Source: Longimicrobium terrae
GTDB lineage: Bacteria > Gemmatimonadota > Gemmatimonadetes > Longimicrobiales > Longimicrobiaceae
NCBI RefSeq assembly: GCF_014202995.1
Contig: NZ_JACHIA010000004.1
Span: 248,001-312,000 of the forward strand
Direction: 5' to 3'
Length of the DNA stretch: 64,000 nt
Part shown: positions 8,219-16,600 of the stretch, piece after piece
How positions within the stretch are numbered: position 1 is the first letter of the stretch
Layout of the letters: the number at the start of each line of letters is the position of its first letter
The notes under the pieces: model-generated
Database searches by the model: none
What the model saw: the letters and a program-made list of their open reading frames with translations, nothing else
Told to the model about the DNA's origin: nothing
Made by a program: the position numbers and the translations under genes

Positions 8219-10084
8219 ATGCGTTGGACCCATTTTATCGCCGGTGCCCTGCTACTGAGCGCTCTTTTGATAGGCGACCAAGCCGGCGCGCAACGGGCTA
8301 CCCTGCGCGCGCACGCCGTTGTCATTGGAGTCAGCGGGTATCCCAATGTACGGCCTGGGCTGCAGTTTCCGGACGACGACGCCGAGGCGTTTGCGGGGTT
8401 TCTCCGTACGCCGCAAGGCGGGGGCTTCGATGTGACTCTCCTGACCAACGAGGAGGCCACGAGGGGAGCTATCTATCGTGCGCTAAATGGTATTGCGCCT
8501 AATGTGGGCGATCGCGACATCGTCTACGTGTTTTTTGCCGGACACAGTGTAGTGGGATCCGACGGAGTGGCTTACCTGATGCCGTATGACGGCGACGAGA
8601 AGCTGCCGGTGGTGAACGGGATTACCGCCGCAGGCTTTCTCCGCCAAGTCGCGGAGCTCTATGGGCGAGCCAGCCGTGTCGTTGTTTTTGTAGATGCGTG
8701 CAATTCCGGGGCAGTTATGGACCCTGAGGGGGTAGCTGCTCGCGGGGGCGAGGATATCAACCAAGCGCTAACCACCGTGTGGACGCGGGAATCTGCGCTG
8801 ATGAACGCGAACGAACAGCGTCTCGTAATGGGATTCTTTTCAGCACAGGCCCGGCAACTCTCCTACGAGCACCCATTGCTTGGCCATGGCCTCTTCACGC
8901 ATTACCTGCTCCGGGGGCTCGGCGGCGAGGCTGATGGGTTCTCGCCCAACAGCCCCGAAAAGGATGGGATTGTTCGTGCCTACGAGTTGCGAGATTTTCT
9001 ACAAAGCAACGTGAGCCGGCATTCACGTGTTCTCTTCAACCAGGTTCAGGATCCGGTCGCCTCCCCGATCTTCGATCGCGACTTTGCAATGTCGACCAGT
9101 TCGCCGGGTGGTCGCCATCGCTGGGTGGTGCCGACATCTCCCGTTTCGCGCAATCAAGTGAGCGCCCAGCCAGCAGCACGACGGGCACCCGTAGACGGTG
9201 AGTTTGTGCTGCGGACGGGTGAGACTACCCCCGTGGGAGACCTCCAGACCTTTTTCGGTGTCTGGCACGCCGGTGGAAGGCACCTCTCCGCGCGGCTTAA
9301 CGGAGAGGAGGGATCACTGGAGCCGGGCGAGTCTTTCGAGTTCACTCATTCTGGAGGAGCGTGCCGCGTCCGGTTCCTGAGCACCGCTGATCCAGATCCC
9401 GACGTGGAGGAAGACGAGCTACACCGATTCTCGCTGGTGTGTCGACCACGCGGTGCTACACGTTGGCCTCCCCCTTCTCGGCGCCAGAATTCTTCTTGGG
9501 AGCCGGACTTCTGGCTGCGTGTGGCACAGACGACAAGTCTGACCGATGGACGCACTTTCTTTGGTGTTCTCAACTGGGGAGTAGGTATCAACGTCTGGCG
9601 AACTTCCATTGATGTTTCGCTCAACGGCGAGCGACACAAGCTCTGGGCGGGGGATCGCCTCGAGGTGCCTGGTGGCGCTGGAAAGTGTTTCATCAGCTAC
9701 GTGCGAACAGAAGACCCCGATATTCGAATCGAAGGTGATGAGCACCACGGGTTCACTGTTCTCTGCGATGGGGGTGAGATCCGCATGGCGGGGCAAGGTC
9801 CTCTAGCAAAGCCAGACCTACAGCTGCGCACTGGGCAGACTGTCAGGATAGGTGACGGACAGCACTTTTTCGGAGTTCGGCATTGGGGATGGGGGATAAA
9901 CATTGATCAAACGTCCATCCTGGTTGCCCTCGATGATCGTGAGCATCGTCTACGGGCGGGTGCACGGCTGCAACTCACTCATTCCCGAGGGCAGTGTTTC
10001 ATCAGCTATATGGGCACCGAGGATCCCAATCCCGAGCGTCAGGGTGATGAACGCCACGGCTTTGCCGTGGCATGCGATCCCTAG
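8219..10084 (+). CDS. Secreted caspase-like peptidase (C14) with three cysteine-paired C-terminal repeats
   Basis: A 621-residue protein starting at the ATG two bases after the previous stop. Residues 1-25 form a signal peptide ending in AGAQ. Residues about 30-265 are a caspase/metacaspase p20-like domain: HAVVIGVSGYPN, the catalytic His109 in FFAGHS, and the catalytic Cys161 in VDACNSG, so the dyad is intact. The C-terminal half holds three repeats (about 328-408, 430-517, 533-620), each with LRTG/LRVA, TFFGV/HFFGV, DPD/DPN and HGF or HRF motifs. Each also has two conserved cysteines (CFISY and a later VLC or VAC). Exported caspase-like proteins with this repeat are not known to me. Cysteine pairing suits a disulfide-bonded periplasmic or extracellular domain. 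Coupled genes encode an Ig-like secreted protein and a membrane protein. Confidence 0.82.
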   Translation: MRWTHFIAGALLLSALLIGDQAGAQRATLRAHAVVIGVSGYPNVRPGLQFPDDDAEAFAGFLRTPQGGGFDVTLLTNEEATRGAIYRALNGIAPNVGDRDIVYVFFAGHSVVGSDGVAYLMPYDGDEKLPVVNGITAAGFLRQVAELYGRASRVVVFVDACNSGAVMDPEGVAARGGEDINQALTTVWTRESALMNANEQRLVMGFFSAQARQLSYEHPLLGHGLFTHYLLRGLGGEADGFSPNSPEKDGIVRAYELRDFLQSNVSRHSRVLFNQVQDPVASPIFDRDFAMSTSSPGGRHRWVVPTSPVSRNQVSAQPAARRAPVDGEFVLRTGETTPVGDLQTFFGVWHAGGRHLSARLNGEEGSLEPGESFEFTHSGGACRVRFLSTADPDPDVEEDELHRFSLVCRPRGATRWPPPSRRQNSSWEPDFWLRVAQTTSLTDGRTFFGVLNWGVGINVWRTSIDVSLNGERHKLWAGDRLEVPGGAGKCFISYVRTEDPDIRIEGDEHHGFTVLCDGGEIRMAGQGPLAKPDLQLRTGQTVRIGDGQHFFGVRHWGWGINIDQTSILVALDDREHRLRAGARLQLTHSRGQCFISYMGTEDPNPERQGDERHGFAVACDP

Positions 10085-10320
10085 TAGAGGCGCGCGCGCT
10101 GTTCTGCTTTCAAAGAGGCTCTTCTGTTATGAACCCTACTGGTTCCTCGCCCGGCCACGTGGAGTTCGGCGCTCCATAGAGGCTTGTTCTTGGCGCAGGT
10201 GTAACGTCATTGGGCTAGCCAAGTTGAAAGTCCTGGCCGGGAGTGAGATTCGACGATGCTGCCGTGCCCTCTTCCGCGCGTGGAACTCGTAGTAGACGTC
10301 CAACTTCAAACCGGTCAACG

Positions 10321-11406
10321 TTAGATCGGCTCGCGTGTATTTGCCCATAGGTGCCGGTCCAGCGCTTTCGGATCGTTCGCATGCTCTCTCGCAGTTGCGT
10401 AGCTCAGCTGGTCTGAGATCACGAGCCCGGCAAGTGACTGCTCCAAGGTGCGCATCCCCGCCCGCCCCGATTCGATCGCGGAGCGGATCTCGACCGTGTT
10501 CCCCGCCTCGATGTTGGCCGCGACCGCCGCGGAGTTGACCAGAATCTCCAGCGCGGCGACCCGCTGCCCGTCCACCGCGGGTACGAGGCGCTGCGTGATG
10601 ATGCCTCGAAGCGACTCCGCGATCTGCGCCCTCACCTGGCCCTGCCGGGCCGTCTCCACCATCCCCACCATCCGGGAAATCGCGTTCACCGCGGTAATGG
10701 TGTGCAGCGAGCCCATCACGAGGTGTCCCGTCTCCGCGGCCTGCAGGATCAGCTGCAGCTGCTCGGCGGTGCGCACCTCACCCACAACGATGACGTCGGG
10801 ATCCTGACGAAGCGCGTCTTCCAGCGCGTTGGTGAAGGATGCCGTGTGAATGCCGACCTCGCGCTGCGTGATGCGGCAGCGCTTCGCGGTGTGCACGTAT
10901 TCGACGGGATCCTCGATCGTGAGGATGTGCCCGTTTCGGGTCTGGTTGATCCGGTCAACGAGGGCCGCCAGCGTTGTGCTCTTTCCCGCGCCGGACGCGC
11001 CGGTCACGAAGACCAGGCCCGCGGGCGCATCCGCGAGATCGGTCGCGGCCGCGGGCAGCCCCAGCGCTTCCGTGCTGGGGACCTCGGGCGGAATTCGGCG
11101 GATCACGGCGGCGCTGCCGGCGAGAGAAGAGGCGAGGCTGACGCGGAAGCGGCCGATCTCCGGCGCGGCGTAGGCGAAGTTCACACTCCTCCTTTCGGCG
11201 CCGTTCCACCGGCCCAGGTCCTCGGGCGCCATCACGGCGTGCAGCATCCGTTCGATCTCGTCGCCAGCGAGCGGTCCGGTCTCCAGCGGCAGAGGGGTCA
11301 TCTCTCCCTGGATCCGCAGCCAGGGCATCTCTCCGGGCGAGAGATGAAGGTCGCTGGCGCCGCGCTCGGCAGCGGCGCCCAGCAGAATGTGAAGCGCGTT
11401 CGTCAT
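10321..11406 (-). CDS. pilT: Type IV pilus retraction ATPase, PilT-like
   Basis: A 361-residue cytoplasmic hexameric ATPase of the PilT/GspE family, which depolymerises type IV pili. The N-terminal PAS-like domain carries the family's ASDLHLSPGE motif. The core has Walker A GASGAGKST (about 136-144), the Asp box TIEDPVEYVH, Walker B DVIVVGEVRT and the His box AETGHLVMGSLHT, followed by an IRSAIESGR segment matching the usual C-terminal element. All catalytic motifs are intact and the length is normal. I start at the ATG at 11406; a GTG nine bases upstream is also possible. It is convergent with the caspase gene and divergent from the M6-like/M23/pilin-like operon. No other pilus motor or platform gene is in view. 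Confidence 0.9.
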   Translation of the reverse strand: MTNALHILLGAAAERGASDLHLSPGEMPWLRIQGEMTPLPLETGPLAGDEIERMLHAVMAPEDLGRWNGAERRSVNFAYAAPEIGRFRVSLASSLAGSAAVIRRIPPEVPSTEALGLPAAATDLADAPAGLVFVTGASGAGKSTTLAALVDRINQTRNGHILTIEDPVEYVHTAKRCRITQREVGIHTASFTNALEDALRQDPDVIVVGEVRTAEQLQLILQAAETGHLVMGSLHTITAVNAISRMVGMVETARQGQVRAQIAESLRGIITQRLVPAVDGQRVAALEILVNSAAVAANIEAGNTVEIRSAIESGRAGMRTLEQSLAGLVISDQLSYATAREHANDPKALDRHLWANTREPI

Positions 11407-11541
11407 GGCGATCACCGTCCCCGGGGAGTGTGGGCGGGGTAGAACAGGACACGGCGGACCGGGCTCGTCGGGCCGGCTCCACGTCTTCCGTGATACCCCG
11501 CTGGCCGCGCGCGTGGCCGCTCACCCCTGCCTCCCGGTCCC

Positions 11542-12867
11542 ATGCCCCGTGGCGTTTCGACTCTCACGATCACCGCTCTGCTGGCCGTCGTCGCGTGCGC
11601 GTGCGGGGGTGCACGCGACGACGGGCCGTTCCTCCGGCCCGGTCCATTGGGCCCCGACAACGGCGGGGTGCCCCGCGCCTCCAACCGGTGGTCCTCCGCG
11701 ACTCCGGCGTCCGGGGCACTCGCCGGGCTTCCCGCCGGCCTGACGGGCCAGGGTGGCAGGGCACCGCTCCCGGGGGCGCGCCTGGCCGGGATCGGCGCCT
11801 ATCGCGCGGTCGTGGTGCCGCTCGGGCTCGGGACGCGGGTTCCGTCGCTCACCGAGGAGGTGCTTTCCGGCGGCTACTTCGGCGGTCCGGGTGTCGTCGG
11901 CACGCTCGGGGACGCGCTGCTGCGGGAGAGCGGAGGCGCGTTCCGGCTGGAGAGCCATGTCCTCCCCCCGCTGGTGAACCCTGCCGCCGCCTTCGACGAG
12001 CGCCAGCCGACGACCGCGGAGATCACGGCCCTCATCCGGCGGGCGCTGGAATCGTGGGGGCGGGAGACCGACCTCGGCGCGTTCGACAACAATGGGGCCG
12101 ACGGGATTCCCGGATCTCCGGACGACGATGGCACGCTGGACCTCGTGTGGGTCGTGCTCGAGGCGCCGCACGCCGTGCCCGCGTTCACGATCCCGGACGG
12201 GTTCGAGGTCGCGTCCGCCGGCCGGCGCGTGCGGACCGGGCCCGTGCATGTCCTGCCCGCGGCGGGCGCCGTGCTCCCCGACATGCGGATTCCCCTGGAG
12301 CAGACGCTCGCGTCGCTTGGCGTGGGCCCGACGGAGCGCTTCTTCCCGGCGGGATACCCGCGCACGGTCTCAACCCTGGCGAGGGTCCGGCTTGGCTGGC
12401 TCCCGGTGACGGTCTTCGCGGGCCAGGAGGATCGGACACTCGCTGACGGCGGGGCCGTTCTCCTCCCCCTCGCTGACCTTTCCGTCGAAGCCGGATCGTG
12501 GCTGGTCGAGCGGATGCGAGACCAGGTCTTCACGTCGCGCATCGCGCTCCGTCCCGACCGGCACTTCCAGGTGACCGACAGCGCGCGCTGGGAGCGCGGC
12601 GGCGAGCAGGCGCTCCCTCTCTCGTACCATCTAGGGGCCCGGGGTCCCACGGTCCTCGTCCGCTGGGGCGAGGAGGATTCAGCCCCGCGAGTGCACCCCG
12701 GCGGCGCCTACGCCGCGGCTCCGGCGCCGCCGCGCGCGGGAGGCACGGGCGCACCCGCGCCCCGTGCCGCTACCCGGCGCGAGGAGGCGGCGATGACGCG
12801 CTGGCTTCGGATCGGAGGGGATTCGGTCCGGGTGTCGATCAACGGCACGCCTCTGCCGGTCCCATGA
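11542..12867 (+). CDS. Lipoprotein resembling M6 (immune inhibitor A-like) peptidases but lacking HExxH
   Basis: A 441-residue protein with a lipoprotein-type signal (hydrophobic run ending ALLAVVACACGG). The central region follows the M6 metallopeptidase-like fold pattern: GALLRESGGAFRLE-like strands, then an NNGADGIPGSPDDDG loop and the strand LDLVWVVLEAP. This corresponds to the M6 'D-N-D-G-D-G-xxD' segment before the catalytic zone. The zinc-binding HExxH that should follow is not present, so proteolysis is unlikely. The C-terminal 60 residues contain a Pro/Ala-rich linker. The stop overlaps the following M23 gene (ATGA). A structural or binding role in the pilin-like operon is an inference; the M6 relationship is by eye. 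Confidence 0.5.
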   Translation: MPRGVSTLTITALLAVVACACGGARDDGPFLRPGPLGPDNGGVPRASNRWSSATPASGALAGLPAGLTGQGGRAPLPGARLAGIGAYRAVVVPLGLGTRVPSLTEEVLSGGYFGGPGVVGTLGDALLRESGGAFRLESHVLPPLVNPAAAFDERQPTTAEITALIRRALESWGRETDLGAFDNNGADGIPGSPDDDGTLDLVWVVLEAPHAVPAFTIPDGFEVASAGRRVRTGPVHVLPAAGAVLPDMRIPLEQTLASLGVGPTERFFPAGYPRTVSTLARVRLGWLPVTVFAGQEDRTLADGGAVLLPLADLSVEAGSWLVERMRDQVFTSRIALRPDRHFQVTDSARWERGGEQALPLSYHLGARGPTVLVRWGEEDSAPRVHPGGAYAAAPAPPRAGGTGAPAPRAATRREEAAMTRWLRIGGDSVRVSINGTPLPVP

Positions 12868-13646
12868 TCACCCCGCGCGTGCGGATCGCGGCGCGGCCCC
12901 TGGAGGGTGGCAGGTGGATGAGAGGGCGTGCGGCCCACATCCTCTCCGCAGTTCCGGCACGCGCCCCTGTCGCGATCGCCCGCTTGGTCGTCGCGGCGGC
13001 GGTGTTCGCCAGTGGTGTCGCGACCGGAGTGGCCTGGGACGCGCCGCCCGGGGTCGCTCCACACAGAGCCGCGGGGATGCCGGAGAGCGGCTCCGGCGGC
13101 GTTGGGGAGCGGGATGACGGGTCTCCGGCGTTTCGCGCCCGCTACCAGGCTCTGCGGCAGGCGGAGCTTCGTGCCGCCGAGCACGCGAGCCGGATGCTCG
13201 CCTCTATTCCGACGGGCATCCCGGTCCAGGGCCGCCTCACCAGCAGCTACACCTCGCGGCGGGTCCACCCCATCCTCCGGCGTGTCCGTCCTCACTGGGG
13301 CGTCGACATCGCGGCCCCCCTCGGAACTCCGGTCGTGGCGGGGGGGGACGGGCGGGTACTTGGCGTCGCCACGAACCCGAGCTACGGGCTGGTGGCGGAC
13401 GTGTCGCACCGGGGCGGCGAGTACATCACGCGGTACGCCCATCTTTCCGCCGTGATGGTGCGGAAAGGCGAGGCGGTGAAGCGCGGCCAGCCCATCGGGC
13501 GGGTCGGGTCGACCGGCCTCTCGACGGGGCCGCATCTCCACTACGAAATCTTCGTCCACGGCAGACGGCGCGATCCAGCGCTGCTGTTCGAGCCGGACGC
13601 CGCGCTGGGCCTCCTGCCCCCGGGTGGCGCGCGCCCGTCGCGGTAG
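12864..13646 (+). CDS. M23 family (LytM-type) metallopeptidase
   Basis: A 260-residue envelope protein starting at an ATG that overlaps the previous stop; an internal ATG at 12918 is an alternative. A membrane anchor or signal segment (PVAIARLVVAAAVFASGVATG) lies at about residues 33-53. The C-terminal peptidase domain (about 120-245) contains GRLTSSYTSRRVHPILRR, the zinc ligands in RPHWGVDIAAP and the HLHYEI motif, so the LytM active site is intact. Such enzymes cut peptidoglycan cross-links, and this one could open a path through the wall for the pilus-like structure encoded next. It is not the usual VirB1-type transglycosylase, but it could serve a similar wall-opening role. Confidence 0.85.
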   Translation: MITPRVRIAARPLEGGRWMRGRAAHILSAVPARAPVAIARLVVAAAVFASGVATGVAWDAPPGVAPHRAAGMPESGSGGVGERDDGSPAFRARYQALRQAELRAAEHASRMLASIPTGIPVQGRLTSSYTSRRVHPILRRVRPHWGVDIAAPLGTPVVAGGDGRVLGVATNPSYGLVADVSHRGGEYITRYAHLSAVMVRKGEAVKRGQPIGRVGSTGLSTGPHLHYEIFVHGRRRDPALLFEPDAALGLLPPGGARPSR

Positions 13647-13672
13647 ACACAAACGCGCCAGAGGAGGGCGGC

Positions 13673-16600
13673 GTGAACCGAACGAACCAGGATCGCCGGG
13701 GGTTCACCGGCGTCGAACTCATGGTGGTCGTCGTCGTGATCGGCCTGCTTGGCGGGGCGGTGGCGGGCAGCAGACTGCACCTGAAGTGGCGGGCCGCGGA
13801 GCGCGTCGTTCGGGGCGATCTGGATGGGTACGCGCAGGCGCAGATGGCCGTCCGGCACGAGGCGGGGCACTTCGCGGCCCACCCGGCCCTGATGGGGACG
13901 GCCTTCGAGTGGAGCGCCGAGGTGGAGGTGAGCGACGTCGTCGTGGTGGATGACCGCTTCTTCCTCCGCCTCCGGCACGCGCGGACGGGCTACGCGTGCG
14001 CCATCGATTTCTCGCCCGTCACCGGACGGGCGCGCAACCGGAAGGTCTGCCGCGGGAGCGAGGACGACCCGGCTCTCGCCCGGCCTCCGGGGATCATCAT
14101 CACGCCCCCGGGGGGCGACACCGTCACGGTGGTGCGTCCGCCGGAGGATCCGCAGGCACACCGCCCCACCCTGCTGCCGCCAGCGGTGGGCGACGTGGCG
14201 GAAGCGACCGTGGAGCCGGGCGCGAGCCGGGTGGTCGTGTTTCCGCTGACCAACCGGAGCGCCGAAGCGCGGTCCTTCACGTTCGGCGTGTCGAGCGCGA
14301 ACGCCGGGCTGGTCCCCGAGCCGGCGCGCCCCGCCGATGCGCGGCTGGAGCCGGCCGAGCAGGCCGGGATTCCGGTCACCGTGTCGGTCGCGCCCGGCGC
14401 ACTCGCCGACCAGGCGACCGAGGTGGAGCTCCGCGCCGCGGACACGGGGGACCGCGGGTACGCCGCCTCGGGCCGGGTACGGGTGCGCGCCGCCCTCGCC
14501 CTGGCGCGGCCTCGGATCGCAGCGCCAGCCCCGGAGATTCGAGACGCGGGGGAAACGTTCACGGTTCTGTACCGGGTGACCAACGCGAGCAACGCCGCGC
14601 GCGTGCTCCGACTGCGGAGCGAGCTCCTGCCCGGCTCCGCGCTCTCGCTCGCGGCCCCGCTGGCCGATGTCACGGTCGAGGCCGGGCAGGAGCGGATGAT
14701 GCCCGTGACGTACCGGCTGGATCCCGGGGCGGAGGGTGGCAGCGCGTGGGATGCGCGGGTGGTCGTGGCCGACCGTGACGCCCCCGCCTACGCCGAGACG
14801 AGCACGCCGTTCCACGTCACCGCCCGCCTGGCTCTCGAACCGCCGGTGGTGAGCGGCGTCCCCGGGCGGACAGAGGTGCCTGGGGCGGAGTTCACCATCG
14901 TGTGGCAGATCGCGAACCGGAGCAACGCACCCCGGGAGATCCGCCTCACGGCCGGGTCGGTGTCCCCGGATCTCGCCGCGGTGACCCCGGCCGGGTCCGT
15001 TTCCCGGACGATTGCCCGCGGCGCGACGGCGAGCTTTCCGGTGACCTACCGCCTTGCGCCGCGCACCACCTGCCAGAGCATCCATGGGGTGAGCCTGCGG
15101 GCGGAGGACGCGGGCGCACCCGCGCTCGCGGCAAGCGGATCGGGAGAGGTACGCGCCGCGACCGTTCTGGCCGCGCCCGTGGTTGCTCCCCCAGGCTCTC
15201 GCTCGGACGGGCCGGGTACGTCTTTCACCGCAACCTGGCAGGTGACCAACGCCAGCAACTGCGAGCGCGAGATCCAGGTGGAGGCTCTGCCCGCCGGAGA
15301 CGTCGAGGTGGTCTCCGCCACAGGGGTCGGCATCGTCCGCCTGCAGCCGTTCGAGCGGCGGGCGGCCGAGGTCACGTACCGAGTGCGCGGCGCGTCCCTG
15401 TACCAGGCGGAAAGCCGCCCCGCCCTTCGTGCGGCGGACGCGGCGGCGCCGGGGCAAGCGACCACGCAGACGTTCGTGACCACGACGGCGCTGGCGCTCT
15501 GCGCGCCCACGGTGGCCGGCCCGATCGGGGTGCCGCCGCAGCCGCAGCAGCCGGGGACCGGCGCAACGGTGGTCCACCGCGTCTCGAACTGCTCGAACGC
15601 CCCGCGTGTCTTCTCGTTTCGCGCGGCGTCGGCGAATCCGGGAGCCGTGCCGGATCCCGCGGATCCGGCCGGCATGACGATCCCCGCGTTCTCCACGCGC
15701 GATGTCGCATTCACGTACGTCGTCCCCCCGCTTGCGACCGGCGCGGCGGTTTCGGATCTGGCGTTCCGCGTGGAGGACGAACAACGCCCGGCGCTCGCCG
15801 CCGCGAGTGCGTTCCGCGCGGTCGTGGCGGTCGTGCCTCTCCCGCCTGTGCTCTCGGCGTTTGCGGGACAAACCATCATGCCAGGGGACGTTGCCGCGAG
15901 TTCGGCGGTGCTGACCAGCCGGAGCAATGTCGCGGCCGACTATTGCTTCGAATCCTCGGTGCACGCGGGGACGGCCGAACCGGGGAAGGTGGTGGCTCCG
16001 TCTCCCGCGGCGCCGGAGTGCATCGCGATTGCGCCGTACGGAAGCGCGACGGTGCGGCAGCTGGTCACCGGGGCTCCGGGCGCCGAGCACAACTGGAGCA
16101 ACGAGGTTTCGGTGCGCGCCTACGACGCCGCGCGAACGGCGCTCGCCTCGGAGCAGCGGTTCCTGGTCGCGGCGGCGCTGGTGCTGGTCGATCCGACGCT
16201 GGTCGTCCCGGCGACCCCGCCGCCCCTGATCTGGATGGCGGGCCAGGAGCGGACGGTCGAGTACCCGGTCACCAACGAGAGCAACGCGCCCCGCGATCTC
16301 TGCCTCACGGTCGTGACCGGCGCGGAGTTGGCGGGTGTGTCGCCGGCTGAGCAATGCGCCACGGTGGGCGCGAGGCAGCCGTTTTCATTCCGGCACACGC
16401 TCCGTGGGGACAGGGCTGGAGATGTCCGCACCACCGTGCGGGTGTACGACCGGCACGAGCCCGCGCGTCATGCGGAAGGAGCATTTCTCGCCACCGTCGT
16501 GGATGCCGCTCCGATCGCGAGATGGACGCCTCCGTCGCCGGTCTACGTGCGGAAATGGGCCGAGTTCGATGGAGGTCAATCGTCCAGCCCGGTCGGCGCG

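Noticed and set aside
12864-13646. The M23 peptidase as the VirB1 of the T4SS
   Set aside because: It is coupled to the M6-like and pilin-like genes, lies 8 kb from the secretion operon and has a terminator in between.
13541-16354. A 937-codon minus-strand frame under the pilin-like gene
   Set aside because: Arg- and His-rich shadow frame; the plus strand carries a prepilin signal, a ribosome site and repeated Ig units.
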